DNA of 64,000 nt from NCBI GenBank assembly GCA_905182555.1, contig CAJJBX010000013.1, positions 83,954-147,953 of the forward strand, given 5' to 3'. Both the position numbers and the translations under genes were made by a program. The stretch comes from an uncultured Ilumatobacter sp. (lineage in GTDB: Bacteria; Actinomycetota; Acidimicrobiia; Acidimicrobiales; Ilumatobacteraceae). Of the stretch, positions 17,780 through 25,938 are shown piece by piece. The first letter of the stretch is position 1, and each line of letters opens with the position of its first letter. A model generated the notes under the pieces. It was given only the letters and a program-made list of their open reading frames with translations. It was not told the DNA's origin and ran no database searches.

Positions 17780-18334
17780 ATGTCTGGGCTCGACGCCACC
17801 GAGCGCCCCGATGCGCACACGGCGCTCGTTCGCACTCGCGTCGGCAAAGCCGTGGTGGCTGTACTCGTCATTGTGATGTCAGTCTGGATCGTCGGGCCAA
17901 ACATCCCTGCGAGCCCGGTCCGCGACCGGGTCGAGGTCGTGTGGTCGCCAGCGATTAAGGCCGGCTTCAAACAGAACTGGTCAGTCTTCAGCCCAAACCC
18001 GCGCGCCCAAGCGCTCGAAGTTGTCGCTGTTGCTGAGTTTGCCGATGGCACCACGACTGAATGGACGTTGCCAGAGCTCGGCCAGACAATCGGTGCCTAT
18101 CGGAGCTACCGATGGCGCAAATGGCAGGAGCGAATCCGCCTTGATTCGAACGCGCGCTACTGGGACTCGTCAGCAGCATGGATTGCCCGAGACGTCGCCC
18201 GGGGCGACGAACTCCCCGTTTCTGTTCGGCTCATACGACGCTGGCGCGACATCAAACCACTCACCGCAAACGGCATCGTCGACACGAAAGTGAACGAGTT
18301 CGAATTTCACGTCTGGGGTCGCGTCGATGGTTGA
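17780..18334 (+). CDS. Membrane-anchored protein of DUF5819-like type
   Basis: 184 residues. One hydrophobic helix lies near residues 24-41 (AVVAVLVIVMSVWIVGP), and the rest is predicted outside. The motif FKQNWSVFSPNPRAQ near residue 65 resembles the QNW-x-x-F-x-P-x-P signature of small actinobacterial proteins found beside HTTM genes. It overlaps the HTTM gene by 8 bp, so the two are translationally coupled. The role is unknown; the pairing suggests a partner for the HTTM membrane enzyme. Confidence 0.72.
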   Translation: MSGLDATERPDAHTALVRTRVGKAVVAVLVIVMSVWIVGPNIPASPVRDRVEVVWSPAIKAGFKQNWSVFSPNPRAQALEVVAVAEFADGTTTEWTLPELGQTIGAYRSYRWRKWQERIRLDSNARYWDSSAAWIARDVARGDELPVSVRLIRRWRDIKPLTANGIVDTKVNEFEFHVWGRVDG

Positions 18335-19259
18335 TATCGCAGCCCCCACAGCGGCGCTGCTCGAACGAACGCGATCGCAGTTCGACGCCGCAACTCACGC
18401 ACTCCTCCTGCGAAAGCGTCCCGCCTGGCTGCTTGCGATCATGCGCATCCTGTTCGGGCTCGTCGTGTTCGGGTGGACTGCCACGATGGCGGTCGATGTC
18501 GGCAGCCTGCTGGGCTCCGACGCGTTGGTCCCTCTGGAGTTCGCGTCGCAGGATCGCTGGAACTGGTTCACACTTGAATCGACCGGAGCGGCGTGGGTCG
18601 CGATCGGCGTTCTACTCATTGCTTCGGTAGCGATCACTCTCGGCTGGCGACCGACCGCATGGTTGGTAGTCACCTTCGTTCTCCTCGTAGCGGTGCAGCG
18701 TCGCAACCCAATGATTCTGAACTCGGGCGACGTGCTCCTACGCAACTTCGCGCTCATCCTCGCCTTCATGCCAACGGGCGCTGCGCTCTCCGTTGACCGC
18801 TGGCGCCGTCACGGACGTGGCGCCCTTTGGACCGCTCCTGACGTTGCCCCGTGGGGGCTGCGCCTGATCCAACTCCAGTTGTGCGTCGTGTACTTCTTCG
18901 CCTTCTGGTCGAAGGGCGGCGATCTCTGGCACAACGGCACAGCGGTCTCGACGGTGTTCCGCATCGACGACATCACCCGATTTGGGAGCCCCGGTTGGTT
19001 GACCACCAACGTGGCCCTGATTGGCCTCTTCACGTGGGGAACGCTGGCCATCGAACTCGCGCTGACCACGCTGCTCTGGGCCCGCCGACTCCGCCCTGTA
19101 CTGATCGGCCTGGGCTTCCTGTTGCACTTCTTCATCGACGTGTTTGTCCTCGTCGGCTTCTTCGGGCCCTTGATGATGATCGGGCTGCTCTCGTTCGCCG
19201 ATGCCGACTGGCTTGAACGGCGAATCGCAGCCCGACGGGCCACACCGCAGCCAGCTTGA
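18327..19259 (+). CDS. HTTM-domain membrane protein (vitamin K carboxylase-like)
   Basis: 310 residues with about six to seven hydrophobic helices. The segment QRRNPMILNSGDVLLRNFA is the hallmark of the HTTM domain, shared with vitamin K-dependent gamma-carboxylase. YFFAFWSKGGDLWHNGTAV is another conserved block. Bacterial homologues are mostly uncharacterised. It overlaps the small anchored protein upstream and lies 54 bp before the redoxin with the in-frame TGA, forming a probable three-gene operon that may couple quinone or thiol redox chemistry to the membrane (inference). Confidence 0.88.
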   Translation: MVDIAAPTAALLERTRSQFDAATHALLLRKRPAWLLAIMRILFGLVVFGWTATMAVDVGSLLGSDALVPLEFASQDRWNWFTLESTGAAWVAIGVLLIASVAITLGWRPTAWLVVTFVLLVAVQRRNPMILNSGDVLLRNFALILAFMPTGAALSVDRWRRHGRGALWTAPDVAPWGLRLIQLQLCVVYFFAFWSKGGDLWHNGTAVSTVFRIDDITRFGSPGWLTTNVALIGLFTWGTLAIELALTTLLWARRLRPVLIGLGFLLHFFIDVFVLVGFFGPLMMIGLLSFADADWLERRIAARRATPQPA

Positions 19260-19313
19260 GTTTCCGGCTTGTTGTCGATCAGCGGCAACCGGTTACACCC
19301 ACGGATCTCTACC

Positions 19314-19865
19314 ATGAGCAGCATGATGCTGAGCGAAGGGACCCCACTGCCAACTTTCGAATTTGCAGCCGCCGGCGGCGCGACCTGGTCGAGCGACGAG
19401 CACCGCAAGCACAACGTGCCGCTGGTGCTGATTTTGCATCGCCACCTTGCTTGACTGCCGTGCCAGGAACACGTGCTTGCCGTGAGCGAGCGCATCAAAG
19501 AATTCGGTGACGCACAGATCGCCGTTGTCGCCTTCACCGACCCCGCACGGCTCGACGCCTACGTCAAATACCTCGGCGTCACGTTCCCCGTGGTAACCGA
19601 TGTCGACCGCAAGTTGTATCAAGCACTCGGGCTCGAGCGCGGCACGCGCCGTCAGGTGTGGTCGCCCGGCACGCTGAAGAAGTACTGGCAACTGCTGCGC
19701 GCCGGCAAGAAGCTGCAGCGCTCGCATGAAGACATCCGCCAACTCGGCGCTGACGTGATCGTCGGGGCCGACGGTCGCATCATCAAAATTTTCCGCCCGG
19801 CCACGCCGGACGCCAGGCCGAGCGTCGACGACTTACTCGCCCACCTGGGCGGCTCATCGACCTAA
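19314..19865 (+). CDS. Redoxin (AhpC/TSA_2-like) with in-frame TGA; candidate selenoprotein
   Basis: 183 codons if the TGA at 19452-19454 is read through. The part before the TGA ends LVLILHRHLA and the part after begins LPCQEHVLAVSERIKEFG, in the same frame, so no indel is involved. In this peroxiredoxin-like family the site is CLPC or CxxC; here the first Cys codon (residue 47) is TGA and the second (Cys50) is intact, giving U-L-P-C. Downstream sequence (VAFTDPARLDAYVKY, RQVWSPGTLKKYWQLL, LGADVIVGADGRI) is fully conserved in style, showing no decay. The alternatives are a substitution error or a recent nonsense mutation. Decoding needs selA, selB, selC and selD, none of which lie in this window. 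The stop overlaps the kinase gene's stop. Confidence 0.75.
19459..19484 (+). other. Weak SECIS-like hairpins after the TGA
   Basis: CGTG at 19459-19462 can pair with CACG at 19470-19473 (loop CCAGGAA), or that CACG can pair with CGTG at 19481-19484 (loop TGCTTGC, G second). The second option puts the loop about 20 bases after the TGA, within the usual bacterial SECIS distance. Both stems are only 4 bp, so the evidence is weak. Confidence 0.2.
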
Positions 19866-21310
19866 ATCGTTGGGAGGCGAAAGCCGACGTCAGCGCCGCC
19901 GTGTTCAGACTCGGCCACCCAAGTCTCTCCGCCATGGCGCTCGACAATCTGGGCAACGATGGCCAGTCCAAGCCCAGAGCCCGGCATCGTGCGTGTGGCA
20001 TCAGCTCGGTAGAAGCGATCGAACACGCGGGCACGATCAGCAACCGCAACACCCGGACCCCGATCACGTACAGACACAAAACCATCCCTGACCACGACGT
20101 CGATCGGTTCGCCGGGCGGGCTGAACTTGTGAGCGTTGCCGAGCACGTTGGTCACGGCCCGCTCGATCATCGCCTCGTTGCCAGAAACCATTACTGACTC
20201 AGCATTCAGAGAGATCTGGCGGTCGACGCGCCGCTGCCACCGCTCCACCGAACGCGAAACCACCTCGGCGAGATCGACCGCTTCCATCGTTGCATCGGCG
20301 TCATGGCTGTCCGTGGCCAACTCCATCAATTCAGTGAACAGGTTGCTCAGTTCACCAACTTCTGAGTTGATCGCGTGCAGCAGCTCGCGTCGGTCTTCGG
20401 GTGTCAGCGCGGCATCGGGTCGGCTATCGATTCGTTGCAACATTTCCACGTTGGCACGCAAGCTTGTCAGTGGAGTGCGCAGCTCATGACCAGCATCGAG
20501 GACGAGCCGGTGTTGCTGTTCGCGGCTGGTCTCCAACGCAGTCAGCATCTCGCGGAAGCTGCCCGCGAGCTGGCCGATCTCGTCGGGCCGTCCGACAGGG
20601 ACGTCGATCGAGACGTCGCGGGTATCAGCAACGGTCGCGGCGACATCTGCGAGGCGGCGTAACGGACGCGTCGTGCGTCGCGCGATCCACCAGCCAGCAA
20701 ACGCTGCGAGCACAGCGGCAATCAAGCCGATGATCGCGATCCGGCTGACCAGCACGCTCAACACGGCGTCGTTCTCGGTCGTCGACCGTGCAACTTGGAT
20801 AGCGCCACCGCCCTGGAGCGCACGCGTGTACATCCGGTAGGACGTGCCATCAATCTCGACGTCGTCGTATCGATCCGGTGCGCTCTCACCCGGACGCGGT
20901 CGCTCAACAATCAACCGCTCAACCGCGTCGGTAATGGGGAGCTCGTTGCTGCCCGAACTCAGGACCACGCCGTCCCTGTCGATGACCTGGACAATTGCGT
21001 CCGGATCGAACGGCAGCCGAGGCAGCAGCGTCGCAGCGTCGCCTATGGCTCCATTCGCTCCATTCGCTCCATTCGCTCCATTCGCTCCATTTCCTAAATC
21101 GTTGGTGTTCGCACGATTGGGTCGCAAGGGCGGGTTGCCTGGCTGCTCGCGAATGCCCCGTGTCACCTCGATGGCGCGGCTTTCAAGAAAGCGGTCGGTC
21201 GACTCCGAGACTTCTGAACGCATCGCCTGATACGAGGCCGCGCCGACGATTGCGCTGACAACCAGTGCGAGGAGGCCGAACAGGATCGCGAGGCGCGAAC
21301 GCAGACTCAC
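19862..21310 (-). CDS. Sensor histidine kinase (MprB-like)
   Basis: 482 residues. It has a first membrane helix at about 8-28, an extracytoplasmic domain to about 185, a second helix at about 187-207, a HAMP linker, the phospho-acceptor H-box DAGHELRTPLTSL, the N-box NVLGNAHKFSPPG, and G-boxes DRGPGV and GSGLGLAIV. The extracytoplasmic domain contains five Asn-Gly-Ala repeats coded by a 9-bp tandem array. Its ATG overlaps the response-regulator stop by 4 bp. It senses an envelope signal and phosphorylates the regulator. Its stop overlaps that of the converging redoxin gene. Confidence 0.95.
   Translation of the reverse strand: MSLRSRLAILFGLLALVVSAIVGAASYQAMRSEVSESTDRFLESRAIEVTRGIREQPGNPPLRPNRANTNDLGNGANGANGANGANGAIGDAATLLPRLPFDPDAIVQVIDRDGVVLSSGSNELPITDAVERLIVERPRPGESAPDRYDDVEIDGTSYRMYTRALQGGGAIQVARSTTENDAVLSVLVSRIAIIGLIAAVLAAFAGWWIARRTTRPLRRLADVAATVADTRDVSIDVPVGRPDEIGQLAGSFREMLTALETSREQQHRLVLDAGHELRTPLTSLRANVEMLQRIDSRPDAALTPEDRRELLHAINSEVGELSNLFTELMELATDSHDADATMEAVDLAEVVSRSVERWQRRVDRQISLNAESVMVSGNEAMIERAVTNVLGNAHKFSPPGEPIDVVVRDGFVSVRDRGPGVAVADRARVFDRFYRADATRTMPGSGLGLAIVAQIVERHGGETWVAESEHGGADVGFRLPTI
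21049..21093. repeat. 9-bp tandem repeat, 5 copies, inside sensor kinase
   Basis: GCTCCATTC repeated five times (last copy one change) encodes an Asn-Gly-Ala run in the sensor domain of the kinase. The unit length keeps frame, so length variation is possible between strains. Confidence 0.9.
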
Positions 21311-21993
21311 GTGTTGGACTCGCTGGAGCGAACGACGTAACCAATACCGCGCACCGTGTGAACAAGCCGTTCCCTGTCGCCCTCTTCGAGTTTCCGGCGC
21401 AGGTAACCAATATGCACATCGAGTGACTTCGAGTTGGTCTCGAAGTCGTAGCCCCAGATGGTCTCGTACAGCTGGCTACGCGAGAGCACGATCTCGGCGT
21501 TGGTCATCAAAGTGTGCAGGATCTCGAACTCGGTGCGGGTCAGCTCGATCGAGTCGCCAGCACGAGTGACCAGGTGCTTGGCCGGATCGAGAACGAGATC
21601 GCCGCAGCGCAACGTTGCCGAGTCGCTGTGATCGGTGCGCCGCAGCAGGGCACGAACACGGGCAAGGAGCTCATCGAGTTCGAAGGGCTTCGCCAAATAG
21701 TCGTCGGCGCCAGCGTCGAGCCCGGCCACCCGGTCTGGCGTTTCTTGGCGTGCGGTCAACATCAAAATCGGGGTGCGGTCACCGCGATCACGCAGTTTGC
21801 GAACCACGGTGAGGCCATCGACGAAGGGCATCATCACATCGAGGAGCGCGATATCGGGCTCATGAGCGACAAACGCCTCGAGTGCCGCAGCCCCGTCCTT
21901 GGCGAGCACCGTCTTGTAGCCCTCAAAACGCAAGATGCGATCGAGCGCCTCGCGGATCTGCTGATCATCTTCGGCAATAAGGATGGTGGCCAT
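21307..21993 (-). CDS. OmpR/PhoB-family response regulator (MprA-like)
   Basis: 228 residues. The receiver domain has the acidic pair EDD near residue 8, the phospho-acceptor Asp52 (ALLDVMMP), Thr80 (LMLTARQ) and Lys102 (LAKPFELDELLARV). The C-terminal winged helix shows LTRTEFEILHTLMTNAEIVLSR and VHTVRGIGYVVR. It is the first gene of a two-gene operon with the kinase. Three 13-bp direct repeats lie upstream at 22063-22101 and are a plausible autoregulatory site. Confidence 0.96.
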   Translation of the reverse strand: MATILIAEDDQQIREALDRILRFEGYKTVLAKDGAAALEAFVAHEPDIALLDVMMPFVDGLTVVRKLRDRGDRTPILMLTARQETPDRVAGLDAGADDYLAKPFELDELLARVRALLRRTDHSDSATLRCGDLVLDPAKHLVTRAGDSIELTRTEFEILHTLMTNAEIVLSRSQLYETIWGYDFETNSKSLDVHIGYLRRKLEEGDRERLVHTVRGIGYVVRSSESNT

Positions 21994-22062
21994 GTGGCTC
22001 TCTCAGGAGGCGGTTGCGGCATTCGCAACGGTGTGTTCAGGGTACGAGACAGGACGGAGCGG

Positions 22063-22101
22063 GTGTGAGATAGGCGTGTGAAAGAGGCGTGTGAGATGGG
22101 G
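22063..22101 (-). promoter_or_regulatory. Three 13-bp direct repeats before the two-component operon
   Basis: GTGTGAGATAGGC, GTGTGAAAGAGGC and GTGTGAGATGGGG follow one another without gaps, and an inverted ATCTCACA lies at 22129-22136. OmpR-family regulators bind spaced direct repeats, so this is a good autoregulation candidate. A run of nine G at 22110-22118 separates the two parts. Confidence 0.5.
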
Positions 22102-22183
22102 GACGCAGCGGGGGGGGGCGCATCCTCCATCTCACAATTGGCGTGGTCGGCGGGCTGATCGCCCGACGACCACATCATGCTGA

Positions 22184-22774
22184 TCAGGCGTCTTGGTCAG
22201 CTGCGGGTGCACCGTTGCGCACCGGACGTTCGCCGCGTTCGCCGCGGGCCGGACGCTCGCCGTCTGCACTGCGGTCCGGGCCACCTTCGTTCACACGGGT
22301 GGTCACCTGTGCTTGGAGGCCGGCCAACTTCTCGTCGGCCTCAGCTGCGGTCAGTCGACCCGCCTCGACCGCAGCGTTGATGCGCTCGGTCTTGGCCGAA
22401 ACCTTGGCGTCGATGATCGTCTGGACGTCAACACCGTTCGCCTCGGCGAGCTGTGCAAGGGTCTGACCCTCCTGGAAAGCCGCCCAGAGCTCCTCGGCAT
22501 CAATGCCGAGCAGGTCAGCAGTTGCCTGAGCGCGATCGCCGCGATCTCCGCGATCTCCGCGATCCCGCGATCCCGCGATCACCGCGATCTCCACGATCTC
22601 CACGATCTCCACGATCTCCACGATCTCCACGATCTCGTCGACATCGACAGACTGTTCGATGACCGTGTCGGTCGTGACGGTGTCGTCGGCCTGGGCGCTC
22701 ACTGCGCTGGCGCCAAAGAGGCTGCCTGCCACAAGTGCGGTGCTGATGAGTCCGGTACGAATGCGCTTGTTCAT
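22184..22774 (-). CDS. Secreted repeat-containing protein beside the two-component system
   Basis: 196 residues. It has a classic signal peptide (MNKRIRTGLISTALVAGSLF, cleavage after SAVSA), then an EIV tandem run, an RGD run (GDRGDRGDR), a helical segment with LGIDAEELWAAFQEG and TLAQLAEANGVDVQTI, and a charged Arg/Glu/Gly tail. The helical part resembles a repeat found in other small exported actinobacterial proteins. The two runs come from one 9-bp tandem array. The start at 22774 is set by the signal peptide. It is 190 bp from the response-regulator gene on the same strand and could be a target or partner of that system. Confidence 0.8.
   Translation of the reverse strand: MNKRIRTGLISTALVAGSLFGASAVSAQADDTVTTDTVIEQSVDVDEIVEIVEIVEIVEIVEIAVIAGSRDRGDRGDRGDRAQATADLLGIDAEELWAAFQEGQTLAQLAEANGVDVQTIIDAKVSAKTERINAAVEAGRLTAAEADEKLAGLQAQVTTRVNEGGPDRSADGERPARGERGERPVRNGAPAADQDA
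22531..22636. repeat. Degenerate 9-bp tandem array encoding EIV and RGD runs
   Basis: About twelve units of a GATCTCC-type repeat (GCGATCTCC, then CCGCGATCC variants, then ACGATCTCC). It encodes the Arg-Gly-Asp and Glu-Ile-Val runs of the secreted protein. The two halves look like separate expansions of related units. Confidence 0.88.
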
Positions 22775-22990
22775 GATGTGCTCGTTTCTGTTTGGGGGAG
22801 TGTTTCTGTCGGGTTGACATGGACCATCAAAGAGGTCCCAGGTCAGAGGCCAGCTACGCGAAACCACAAGATTCGTTAAAGACCCAAACGCCATACCCTC
22901 TCCGGCCAAATCTGGACATGCGCCGCGGATCACACGACGATCGCCGCGCTCAACGGTGCAATTTCACGCAATCTGCGGCACCGTGGAGGG

Positions 22991-24226
22991 GTGAACACCG
23001 AGCAGTACGACATCGCAGTCATTGGTGGCGGCCCGGCCGGCACAGCAGCGGCGATTCGAGCGGCGCGTGCAGGCCTCAGCGTGATCGTCTTCGAAAAGGC
23101 AAAACACGGCCGCGACAAAGTCTGCGGCGATGGTCTCACCCCGCGCGCGATCGGTGCGCTCAACGAACTTGAGATCCCGCTCGACGACGCCCACTACATC
23201 AAGGGCCTGCGAATGATCGCCGGTAAACGAGTGCGCGAACTCGACTGGCCGACCACCGAACGATTCCCAAATCACGGAGCGGTCTGGCCGCGACGTCGGC
23301 TCGACAACGGGAACGTGGATGCCGCCGCCGCCGCTGGCGCCGAAATGGTCTACGAGACCGAAGCAATCCCGATCATGGACGGCGACAAAGTGCTCGGCGT
23401 CGAAGCCGGCGTTGGGCCCAATGCGCGCAAGATCCACGCCGGCCTCACGATCGTCGCAGCCGGTGCCGTCGGCAAGGTCGCCAAGATGCTGGGCGCCAAC
23501 CGGGTCGAGGGCGAAACGTTCGGGCTGGCCATTCGCACCTACGCCGAAACGCCGCGCCACGACGATGTCCACCTCGAAGCACTGCTGTCGCTCAAGGGCG
23601 ACGACGGCAAAGCTGTTCCCGGCTACGGGTGGATGTTCCCTGCCGGTGACGGCACGGTCAACATCGGGTGCGGCGCGCTGTCAACCATGAAGGGGTTCAA
23701 GAAGCTGAACCTCAACAAAATGCTCGAGAACTACCGCAACCAGGTGATGCCCGAATGGGACCTCGGCCCCAACCTCGAACGGGCCCGCGCCTGGCGTCTG
23801 CCAATGTCGACGCAGAAACGCCATGGCGCCGGTTGGGTCGCGATCGGCGACGCCGCCGGCCTCGTCAATCCAATGAACGGCGAAGGCATCGACTATGGGT
23901 TGGAAAGCGGCATGCTCGCCGTTGACCTGTACATCGAGAACCCAGCCAACGCTCCAGCCCGTTACGACCAGTTGGTTGGAGAGCAGTTCGATGCGTTCCT
24001 GCGCACCGGGCGTCGCTTCTCGTTCCTGATCGGCCATCCGTGGATCTTGAAGCCCGGCCTGGCGCTGTCGGTCAGCACCGAGTCGATTGCGAAGATCACG
24101 CTTGCCGTCATGGGCAACCTTGTCGACAATCAGACTCCTGGCATGGCAGGCAAAGTGATGTGGCTTGCCGACAAGGGCCTCGGTGTCGTCGACCCGATCC
24201 TCCGCAAAACTCGCGCCGCCGCGTAA
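22991..24226 (+). CDS. Geranylgeranyl reductase family flavoprotein
   Basis: 411 residues. The N-terminus has the FAD motif DIAVIGGGPAGTAAAIRAAR, then KVCGDGLTPRAI (the family's conserved C-G-D/E-G-x-x-P motif). The later FAD motif is GWVAIGDAAGLVNPMNGEGI. The GTG at 22991 is used as the start, with no good ATG nearby. Members reduce isoprenoid double bonds, including those of menaquinone side chains and archaeal-type lipids. The specific substrate is not clear. A family-B hairpin begins just after its stop. Confidence 0.9.
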   Translation: MNTEQYDIAVIGGGPAGTAAAIRAARAGLSVIVFEKAKHGRDKVCGDGLTPRAIGALNELEIPLDDAHYIKGLRMIAGKRVRELDWPTTERFPNHGAVWPRRRLDNGNVDAAAAAGAEMVYETEAIPIMDGDKVLGVEAGVGPNARKIHAGLTIVAAGAVGKVAKMLGANRVEGETFGLAIRTYAETPRHDDVHLEALLSLKGDDGKAVPGYGWMFPAGDGTVNIGCGALSTMKGFKKLNLNKMLENYRNQVMPEWDLGPNLERARAWRLPMSTQKRHGAGWVAIGDAAGLVNPMNGEGIDYGLESGMLAVDLYIENPANAPARYDQLVGEQFDAFLRTGRRFSFLIGHPWILKPGLALSVSTESIAKITLAVMGNLVDNQTPGMAGKVMWLADKGLGVVDPILRKTRAAA

Positions 24227-24231
24227 AGCGA

Positions 24232-24264
24232 CTGGCACACTTTGGTCTGACCGGAGCGTGACGC
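24232..24264 (+). terminator. Hairpin family B copy 2
   Basis: It contains the same CACACTTTGGTCTGACC core as 14676-14710, followed by GGAGCGTGACGCTGG. Its arms are less complete than in copy 1. It starts 6 bp after the geranylgeranyl-reductase-family stop. Confidence 0.5.
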
Positions 24265-24338
24265 TGGTGTCGCCCGACTCGCTCACGCTCTGGAGCTCAG
24301 TCGGAGAGCCCGCCTTCGCGACGTGACAAGATCGCTGC

Positions 24339-25844
24339 ATGGCAATTGAAACCGTCACTGGGTACTGCTGGCCGCAATCTGTTGCAGCGGGTGGGTCGAT
24401 CGGGTTGCACCTGTCGTCGGCTGGCGGTCGGCCTGTCAGCGTCGAAATAGCACGCGTCGGGGCGCACCGGACGGTCGTGTGGGCGGGCACAGTGGAGGCC
24501 GACGATCATCCGACACCACGCGACGCCGACTCGAACGGGTGCGGCTGGCCGGCGGCCACCACAATCACGCCAGGCAACGACTGGGTGTCGGGCTACTACG
24601 AAGTGCTGCTGACGATCAACGTCGACGGCAAGACACGCCAAAGCCACGCATTTGTGGTCGTCCGGCCGAGCACCGACTCGAAGAACACCATCCTCCTGCA
24701 GCTCGCCACCAACACCTGGCACGCCTACAACGACTTCGCTGGTCGCAACCTCTACAACGGCGGCACGCACGCATCGTTGCAACGGCCAATGGCCCGCGGC
24801 TACCTGTCCAAGCCGCCAGGGGCGGGCCGACGCGTCACCACGACCAACCCACCGGATCGCGACATGAACGCCCATGTCGGATACATCCGGATGAACCACC
24901 TTTCAGGATGGGCTGGGTCCGCAGGCTGGCCAGACTGGGAGCAGCCGTTCCTCGCCTGGGCCGAGCAGCACGGCTATGGCATCGACGTAATCACCAACGC
25001 CGATCTCGATGAGCATCCCGGCATCATCGACAACTACAAACTGCTGCTGTCTGTCGGCCATGACGAGTACTGGTCGAGCCCGATGCGCGACACCGTCGAA
25101 GGCTTCATCGGCCGCGGCGGGAACGTTGCTTTCTTCTCCGGCAACACCGCGTTGTGGCAGGTCCGCATGGAGGACCCGATTGACAGCACAGCCTCGGTCA
25201 TGGTCGGCTACAAGGGCCAGTTCAAAAATGATCCCGTCTACGACACCGACCGTATTGCAGAACTCACGAGCATCTGGTCCGACCATCTGATCGGTCGGCC
25301 TGAGAATCACATGACCGGCGTGTCGTTCACACGTGGCGGCTACCACCGCATCGGCAAACGAGTCACGAACGGCGCTGGCGGCTACACCGTGTTCCGGCCC
25401 GATCACTGGATGTTTGAGGGCACCGACATCGACTACGGCGACGTGCTCGGCGCCGCTGCGACCACCGTCGGCTACGAGTGCGACGGCTGCGAGTACACCA
25501 CCGTCGACGGGCTCCCCGTGCCCACCGGAGCGGACGGAACACCGGAGTCGTTCGAGATCCTCGCAATGGTCCCGGCAGCCCACTTCACCCGCACGACCGC
25601 TGGACGGCCGCCCAAGCCGCATGAACCCTCAGAGATCGAGTTCCTCGCGTCACGTGTGTTCGACGATCGAAGCGAAGCCGCCGTCAAACGCATCGCTGCA
25701 GGCCAAGCGATGCTCGGCAGCTACACGTCACCTGGTGGCGGCACCGTGATCACGTCCGGCTCAACCGACTGGGCCCACGGACTCGCCGGACGCGACGCAC
25801 AGATCGAAAAGATCACCTCGAACATCCTCGACCGACTCGGCTGA
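24339..25844 (+). CDS. N,N-dimethylformamidase beta-subunit-like hydrolase
   Basis: 501 residues. The N-terminal third is beta-rich. The C-terminal part has the family blocks NTWHAYNDFAGRNLYNGGTH, LLLSVGHDEYWSSPMRDTVE and GGNVAFFSGNTALWQVR, which match the large-subunit domain of N,N-dimethylformamidase and related proteins. No signal peptide is seen. It lies 94 bp before the hydroxyacid-dehydrogenase operon on the same strand. Metal-dependent amide hydrolysis is the inferred activity; the substrate is unknown. Confidence 0.75.
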   Translation: MAIETVTGYCWPQSVAAGGSIGLHLSSAGGRPVSVEIARVGAHRTVVWAGTVEADDHPTPRDADSNGCGWPAATTITPGNDWVSGYYEVLLTINVDGKTRQSHAFVVVRPSTDSKNTILLQLATNTWHAYNDFAGRNLYNGGTHASLQRPMARGYLSKPPGAGRRVTTTNPPDRDMNAHVGYIRMNHLSGWAGSAGWPDWEQPFLAWAEQHGYGIDVITNADLDEHPGIIDNYKLLLSVGHDEYWSSPMRDTVEGFIGRGGNVAFFSGNTALWQVRMEDPIDSTASVMVGYKGQFKNDPVYDTDRIAELTSIWSDHLIGRPENHMTGVSFTRGGYHRIGKRVTNGAGGYTVFRPDHWMFEGTDIDYGDVLGAAATTVGYECDGCEYTTVDGLPVPTGADGTPESFEILAMVPAAHFTRTTAGRPPKPHEPSEIEFLASRVFDDRSEAAVKRIAAGQAMLGSYTSPGGGTVITSGSTDWAHGLAGRDAQIEKITSNILDRLG

Positions 25845-25869
25845 TCCTGCTCGGACGCTCAGCGCAAGC

Positions 25870-25901
25870 CGCGCTGCACTCGACCCGCGCTGCACTCGAC
25901 C
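25870..25901. repeat. 16-bp direct duplication
   Basis: CGCGCTGCACTCGACC occurs twice in tandem in the short gap between the formamidase-like gene and the hydroxyacid dehydrogenase gene. Confidence 0.9.
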
Positions 25902-25938
25902 CGCAAGGGCAACCCCACCGAACCTAAGCTCGCCAAAG

